A stretch of 64,000 nt of DNA from Bacteroidaceae bacterium (lineage in GTDB: Bacteria; Bacteroidota; Bacteroidia; Bacteroidales; Bacteroidaceae). Made by a program: the position numbers and the translations under genes. Location: NCBI GenBank assembly GCA_017416805.1, contig JAFQBB010000019.1, forward strand, positions 34,642-98,641. The letters run 5' to 3'. Positions within the stretch are counted from its first letter, which is position 1, and the number at the start of each line of letters is the position of its first letter. Below the pieces are notes generated by a model, which worked only from the letters and a program-made list of their open reading frames with translations, was not told where the DNA came from and did not search any database. Of this stretch, positions 59,342-64,000 are shown in pieces.

Positions 59342-61735
59342 ATGAAACAATATATCATTGCAATCCTGTCTCTTTGCCTTGTGGCAGTGAGTGAGGCAGA
59401 TGCCCAACGCCTTATCAATGTGAAAGGCAAGGTGATGCAGATTGTAGAGAAGATGGCAATGGACGGAAAGACGACGGAACAGGCCACCCAACCTTACGAG
59501 TTTGTACACGTATATGGATTGCCAGATAAACAGGCAGTGGATTATGTCATTTCACAGTTCAAGAGTTTGATGGACCGCCAGCTTGTATGGGACGTAGCTA
59601 TCAGCCCCATGTACGACCGTCCATTCAAGGAAGCTATGACAGCTATGGATGGCAGTTACACTGTGCGCGATGTGCCTGAAAATGGCTATGTGATATTCCT
59701 GCCTTATGAAGGTGAAGCGAAGTACCTTGCCATCAACGGTATGCTGGAACTGGCAGATGTTACCTACGAGATGAGTGATGATAGTAAAGTGTTGAATGAG
59801 GTACAAGTAGTAGCAGAAGATTTGGGTGCCAGTGTCGATGCTTTGACTTTCGGAGATTTGTATATAGTGAACTCAACGATTACCCTCGAAGAAGAGTTAA
59901 TGAAGAATAATGTACGTATTCTGATTCAGCCTTACTACATAGATTGCAATCCGTCATCGCTGAAACCGGGAATGCCTGATACAGTGTTCCTTAGTCCAAT
60001 TGTAACATACGGCAACCAGAATGAGTTGACACAAGAACGCCGATTGAATTTTAACTTGAAACTTGACAGCCTGGCCAATTCCTTAGTTAAGAGAGAAGAA
60101 GATTCTTTAGGACTCGAGGAGAACGGACAAATGAAAATCGAAAAGAGATTCCGTATTCCCGATCCGAACCGTACCTACAAAGCGTATGCAGAGGTATATT
60201 ATGAGGACTATAACGGAGTTCTCGGTTACGAAGAGTTTGTCATCAAGCACTGCGAGAACAAGGAACCGATGAAGTTTCTTGATTACAACTTCGGCACGCA
60301 GATGCTTGACCCTTCCTTACCCGACTTCAAGGTGCAACCCATCGAAAGTTTTCAGGATGCTACGGGCGACATCAACCTGACCTTCCTGAACGGAAAGGCC
60401 GAGCTTGACCCCAAGAATCCCAACAACGATGTGGAGATTGCCCGCCTGCAGGACGAGATGATGGCTATCGAGTCATCATCGAACAATGTGCTCAGCTCGC
60501 TGACCGTCATTGGCAAGGCTTCGCCCGAAGGCGGTTATGAGATGAACAAGAACTTGGCACGCCGCCGCATGGACTTTGCCCTTTCGCGCATCACGGCACG
60601 ATTCAGTCAATATACCCGCAACCGCTTGCGCGGAAAGATAAAACAAGATGCCATTGTGGCCGGATGGGACGAGGTGGCCGACAGCCTGGCTGCCGACTCC
60701 ATGTTTGCCGAAGCCGAGGCTGTACGTGCCATCGTGGCACAACACGAAGGCAAGCCTGACCAGCAGTATGCCAAGATACGCCAACTGCCCAGCTACAATA
60801 CCATCAAGGAACGCTGCCTGCCCAAACTGCGTTCGGTAAAGTACCAATACACGTTCCAAACCATGCGTTCGCTCTCCGATAAGGAGATTCTGGCCAAATG
60901 GAAGGTTCATCAGGATTCTGTGGATAAAAAGATGTTCTTTGACCGCTATGAGTACTGGCGTCTGACCAATTTGGTGAAAGAACCCGCCCAATTGCCGCAA
61001 CTCTATAAGGAATATTACGAATATACCAAACGTACCCAACGCAAGCCCGACGAGCTGGCGGCCTGCAACCATGCAGCTTTCTGCATACGGGAAAGTATTA
61101 CGGATACAACCATGCTGGCTCCCTATATCCGCAAAGGACGAAACCTCAACTACAAGCAGATGAACATGGTGGAGGAGTGGGAGACCTATAACCGCGAAGC
61201 TGTGGTGGCCAACCAATTAGCCATGTATGTGTTGGCCAAAGATTATCTGAACGCACGCATCATGAGCAAGAAACTTCCCGACAACGAGACCAACCGCTTG
61301 CTGAATGCTTTCCTATATTGTCTGTTAGGATTCTACAAGAACCCCACATACGGCGACCCCGTGGCTGCGACATCGCACAACAATCGTATAGTAATACTTA
61401 TTGCCAACGGAGATTATGGTACAGCAGAAAATGTTTGCGAGAACTACTTGGAAGACAACAATCCACGCAAGTTCTATTTCTTGGCCCAAATATTCCAAGG
61501 CAAGGGAGGAGAACCGACCAAGGTAGAGGAAAATCTCATAAAATGCTGGAAGTTGGATGAGAGTTTCATTGAAACAGCCGATGCCGATGCTCTCTTTGTA
61601 GATAATAAGGGAGAAAAGAAGGAGTTCTACAGAGCTTTGGATAAATTTGAGAAATGGAAAAAGGAACAAGCTGAGAAAAAGAATCAACCGGCCGAAAGTG
61701 AAGGAGTGACAACCAATGAAGAATATACATATTAA
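59342..61735 (+). CDS. OmpA/TPR-like fimbria-locus protein, paralogue 2
   Basis: A 797-residue paralogue of the protein at 55836: signal peptide KQYIIAILSLCLVAVSEADA, regulatory-like beta domain, OmpA-like region (DINLTFLNGKAELDPKNPNNDVEIARLQDEMM; ASPEGGYEMNKNLARRRM) and TPR-like helical half (for example QYTFQTMRSLSDKEILAKW; ELAACNHAAFCIRESITDTTM). It has an acidic C-terminal extension. Start by comparison with paralogue 1; about 75 bp upstream of both starts are also alike. It overlaps the next gene by 20 nt, so the two proteins are translationally coupled and probably act together. Confidence 0.75.
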   Translation: MKQYIIAILSLCLVAVSEADAQRLINVKGKVMQIVEKMAMDGKTTEQATQPYEFVHVYGLPDKQAVDYVISQFKSLMDRQLVWDVAISPMYDRPFKEAMTAMDGSYTVRDVPENGYVIFLPYEGEAKYLAINGMLELADVTYEMSDDSKVLNEVQVVAEDLGASVDALTFGDLYIVNSTITLEEELMKNNVRILIQPYYIDCNPSSLKPGMPDTVFLSPIVTYGNQNELTQERRLNFNLKLDSLANSLVKREEDSLGLEENGQMKIEKRFRIPDPNRTYKAYAEVYYEDYNGVLGYEEFVIKHCENKEPMKFLDYNFGTQMLDPSLPDFKVQPIESFQDATGDINLTFLNGKAELDPKNPNNDVEIARLQDEMMAIESSSNNVLSSLTVIGKASPEGGYEMNKNLARRRMDFALSRITARFSQYTRNRLRGKIKQDAIVAGWDEVADSLAADSMFAEAEAVRAIVAQHEGKPDQQYAKIRQLPSYNTIKERCLPKLRSVKYQYTFQTMRSLSDKEILAKWKVHQDSVDKKMFFDRYEYWRLTNLVKEPAQLPQLYKEYYEYTKRTQRKPDELAACNHAAFCIRESITDTTMLAPYIRKGRNLNYKQMNMVEEWETYNREAVVANQLAMYVLAKDYLNARIMSKKLPDNETNRLLNAFLYCLLGFYKNPTYGDPVAATSHNNRIVILIANGDYGTAENVCENYLEDNNPRKFYFLAQIFQGKGGEPTKVEENLIKCWKLDESFIETADADALFVDNKGEKKEFYRALDKFEKWKKEQAEKKNQPAESEGVTTNEEYTY

Positions 61736-63728
61736 ATATAAGATAACATGGCTGATGGCCTGCCTGCTGATGATAGCGGCTACAGGCTATGCGCAGGAAC
61801 CAGAATTGGACTACAGCAATCTGGATACCCTTGGTTTCGACGCCCGAAAGTTCCTGGGCCAGAAGCGCTATATCCCGGAAAACAAGTCGTTCATCAAGAA
61901 AAAGAAGTGGAACGACCACCTGTTTGTGGATATTGCCGGGGGAGGACTGTGGTTTGACAACACGGCAGGAAGCCGTCGGTTGAAGAATGGGTTCTTGGGA
62001 AACCTGTATATCGGAAAGGATTTCACTTCGGTACACAGCGCACGCGTGGGAGCCGGATTCAGCCGCTTTACGGACGGCACCAGCAAGAAGGACTTCAAGA
62101 ACTTTGAGTTGCGGGGTGACTACCTGTGCAATTTCAGCTCCATGCTGAACGGATACCAGGAGAAGAGGTGGCTGGACGTTTCGGTCATTGCCGGACTGAG
62201 CTATTACCGCTGCACACTGCACGAGGATGCCACCAATGCCTTCGGTGCCAACTTCGGATTGCAGTTCCTCATCAAGGCGGGCAGCAATACGGGAGTCACC
62301 ATCGAGCCTTCGCTGGCTGTCGTGTCGGACAAGTTCGACCTGAAGGAGCGTAACAACCGCCACGGGACAAACCTCATTTACGGTGTGAAGATAGGATTGA
62401 AATACATCTTTACTGATGAAAACCTTTCCTGGCCACGCGACACGGCCAACTATTGGATGAAAAATACCTTTATCGAAGCATCGACAGGAGCCAATACTTC
62501 GCTGGATACGGACCTGCCGCTGGCGCGGGCATTGGGAAGCAAATATACGGTAGCAGCAGGAAAATGGCTGACCCCGGGCATCGGACTCCGGGCCGGTATC
62601 ACGGCAGCCGAAAACCGCTGGAAGAACAGTCTGACCTTGGCAGATGCAGGCGAGGGTGTCAAGAAAGCATACGTGCGCGAAGAGATGGCGACCCATGCCG
62701 GATTCCGCTTCGAAGCCATGCTGAACCCCTTGGGATTCGGCGACCCTGCCAAGTACGACCGCTATAAGCCGTTCCAGTTCAACATATCGTTTGGTGGCGA
62801 ACTGGGATGGATGACGAAGGCCGACCACGACAACAAGGGGAACAAACAACATCTGAAATGTAACTATATGGGACTGACCGCTGCTCTGCAGTTCCTCTAT
62901 CAGGTAGAGAACGATGTGGCCCTCTTCATCGAACCCCGCTACACATTGCTCAACTATGACATCCCCTACACAAACCGTCCGGACTTGAGCGAGGAGTACA
63001 ACGACAACCTGTTCAGCCTGAATGCCGGCGTACGCATGTATGCGCCGACCAAAGAGGAGAGGAAACAGAACGACAAGTTCCGCAGCCTCTTCGAACCGGG
63101 ATTCTATGCCGCCGTTGAGGGTGGAGTGTGCAACCTCTTGCAACTGCGCCGCTTTGATGATACTCCTATCCGGGTGGGGCTGACGGGCGGACTGGCCGGA
63201 GGTTATCGGCTCAACCCTATTTTCAGTGGCAGAGTAGGAATCTCGTATGCCCAAATACATACCACCAACCTGTATGACTACCGTGAGTATGTAGGACTTC
63301 CTACGGGTGGGGTATATCCCATGACCTATCATGGATTGTGGGATAGGACAATGTCCGTATTGGCCTTTACGGCTGCTGCCGAGGTAAACCTGTCCAACTT
63401 GTACATGGGCTACAGCCTGACACGCAAGTTTGACTTGAGTGTACATGCCGGTCCCTCTATATTGGGAGTTATCGGCAGTCAGGACCAACTGTATGACCGC
63501 GAACGTCCCATCGGTGAGAGCGAGATTGACGGTGGCTCGGTCAATGACGTCACCATCGGCCTGGAGGCAGGACTCTCCGTATCGTATGCATTGAACGATA
63601 AGATTCGCCTCTACTTGCAACCCAAAGCCGGCCTGTTCGGCAAGAAGTTTATGGAGGGAAGCGGAGCCGGCATGTCGGGCATGTCCTGTATATTCTCCAC
63701 CATTGTAGGGGCTTCTTACCAGTTTTAA
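61716..63728 (+). CDS. Large outer-membrane beta-barrel protein coupled to the OmpA/TPR-like gene
   Basis: A 670-residue exported protein. Signal peptide (KYKITWLMACLLMIAATGYA, then QEPELD). It has a repeated architecture: two barrel-like halves, about 60-235 and 240-670, with aromatic-rich strands (WLDVSVIAGLSYYRC, LIYGVKIGLKYIF, FQFNISFGGELGWM, FSLNAGVRMYAP, NLYMGYSLTRKFDLSVHAGPSILG), and ends in Phe (SYQF). The last 20 nt of the upstream OmpA/TPR-like gene overlap its start. I do not recognise a named family. Position suggests an outer-membrane partner of the fimbrial system; secretion pore or anchor are possibilities. The stop codon lies at the edge of the right direct repeat. Confidence 0.72.
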   Translation: MKNIHIKYKITWLMACLLMIAATGYAQEPELDYSNLDTLGFDARKFLGQKRYIPENKSFIKKKKWNDHLFVDIAGGGLWFDNTAGSRRLKNGFLGNLYIGKDFTSVHSARVGAGFSRFTDGTSKKDFKNFELRGDYLCNFSSMLNGYQEKRWLDVSVIAGLSYYRCTLHEDATNAFGANFGLQFLIKAGSNTGVTIEPSLAVVSDKFDLKERNNRHGTNLIYGVKIGLKYIFTDENLSWPRDTANYWMKNTFIEASTGANTSLDTDLPLARALGSKYTVAAGKWLTPGIGLRAGITAAENRWKNSLTLADAGEGVKKAYVREEMATHAGFRFEAMLNPLGFGDPAKYDRYKPFQFNISFGGELGWMTKADHDNKGNKQHLKCNYMGLTAALQFLYQVENDVALFIEPRYTLLNYDIPYTNRPDLSEEYNDNLFSLNAGVRMYAPTKEERKQNDKFRSLFEPGFYAAVEGGVCNLLQLRRFDDTPIRVGLTGGLAGGYRLNPIFSGRVGISYAQIHTTNLYDYREYVGLPTGGVYPMTYHGLWDRTMSVLAFTAAAEVNLSNLYMGYSLTRKFDLSVHAGPSILGVIGSQDQLYDRERPIGESEIDGGSVNDVTIGLEAGLSVSYALNDKIRLYLQPKAGLFGKKFMEGSGAGMSGMSCIFSTIVGASYQF

Positions 63729-63930
63729 AGGAGATAAAGGGAGATAGATGGAGATAAAGGGAGAAGTTTCCTTGAGCGGAGCGAAAAAAGGCCAAATGTG
63801 TTGCTTGTAGGGGCATCCCTTGTGGGTGCCCGGGGATATGCCTGCATCACATTTCCGGAGGGTGTGTCATAATTAACTTTTTAGACGCAGATGACGCGGA
63901 TGACGCGGATTTTTCTTGATTATTATACCC
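63723..63930 (+). repeat. Long direct repeat, right copy (about 210 bp)
   Basis: Near-identical, same-orientation match to 44897-45112. It starts at the stop codon of the 670-residue gene, so repeat and gene are contiguous. Includes CTTGAGCGGAGCGAAAAAAGGCC, a GGGCA/TGCCC hairpin and the left half of MITE-like copy D. Confidence 0.88.
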
Positions 63931-64000
63931 GACCATACCTTAGATAAATAAATAAAAGAGGTTCTCGATGAGCCGAAAGGCGAATAAAGGTTATAATTTA
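63857..64000. repeat. MITE-like palindromic element, copy D, with a 58-bp insert in its apex (cut by window end)
   Basis: Starts GGAGGGTGTGTCA like copy C. At 63930 the sequence leaves the family at the apex (TATTATACCC) and returns at 63989 (GGTTATAATTTA). The 58 bp between them (63931-63988), containing AAATAAATAAAAGAGG and CCGAAAGGCG, are absent from copies B and C. The right arm lies beyond the window. Confidence 0.75.

Noticed and set aside
61566-63620. 684-codon open frame on the minus strand
   Set aside because: It is antisense to the convincing 670-residue barrel gene with signal peptide and ends in a family-like pattern; the minus frame has no promoter, signal or recognisable domain. 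It arises from biased codon use.

Overview
The window is chromosomal DNA from a member of the Bacteroidales, close to Bacteroides/Phocaeicola/Prevotella. The evidence is: promoters of the Bacteroidetes type (TTTG, about 19-20 bp, TAnnTTTG) before several genes; Bacteroidetes-restricted families (DUF4290, DUF3575, DUF5119, Mfa-like fimbrillins, LruC-domain lipoprotein); a type IX secretion core (porP-gldKLMN); and very little Shine-Dalgarno signal. I cannot fix the genus from this sequence. No rRNA gene, CRISPR array or DDE transposase was seen.

0-38 kb is mostly core genome. It holds an RsmF-type methyltransferase tail, tsaB-DUF4290-murA-rimM, trxA, an rpsU-xerC-like-hpf-tRNA(Thr,Tyr,Gly) unit, mdh, aminopeptidase P, gamma carbonic anhydrase, an ECF sigma/anti-sigma operon with two envelope proteins, an AAA ATPase, an FtsX-like permease, porP-gldKLMN, greA-HIT, tRNA-Leu and tRNA-Gly, an amidase with an outer-membrane protein, PBP2, a long-chain acyl-CoA ligase, rubrerythrin, a Na/Pi transporter, a 53-residue rubredoxin, a YigZ protein and a LruC lipoprotein. 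MurA has Asp in place of the fosfomycin-target Cys.

38-64 kb is accessory and rich in repeats. It contains a GH2 glycosidase whose reading frame has absorbed two different repeats, a tyrosine recombinase, a 5'-truncated surface-protein cassette in the opposite orientation, and a fimbrial locus: DUF3575, DUF5119, four Mfa-like lipoproteins, a second DUF3575 protein, two paralogous OmpA/TPR-like proteins and a 670-residue outer-membrane barrel. The lipoproteins probably form the pilus. The OmpA-like and barrel proteins are likely to anchor or export it. A G9 tract in the promoter region points to phase variation. A DUF559 nuclease gene sits inside a family of hairpin repeats between the two OmpA-like paralogues. 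The locus is bounded by near-identical direct repeats of about 210 bp.

The most unusual signal is a set of three intergenic arrays (about 5.2, 18.0 and 32.3 kb). Each has four copies of a palindrome, a different palindrome at each site, always separated by exactly 10 bp. I know of no described element with this architecture. A second signal is a family of about 150-bp palindromic, MITE-like elements with four copies between 38.6 and 64 kb.
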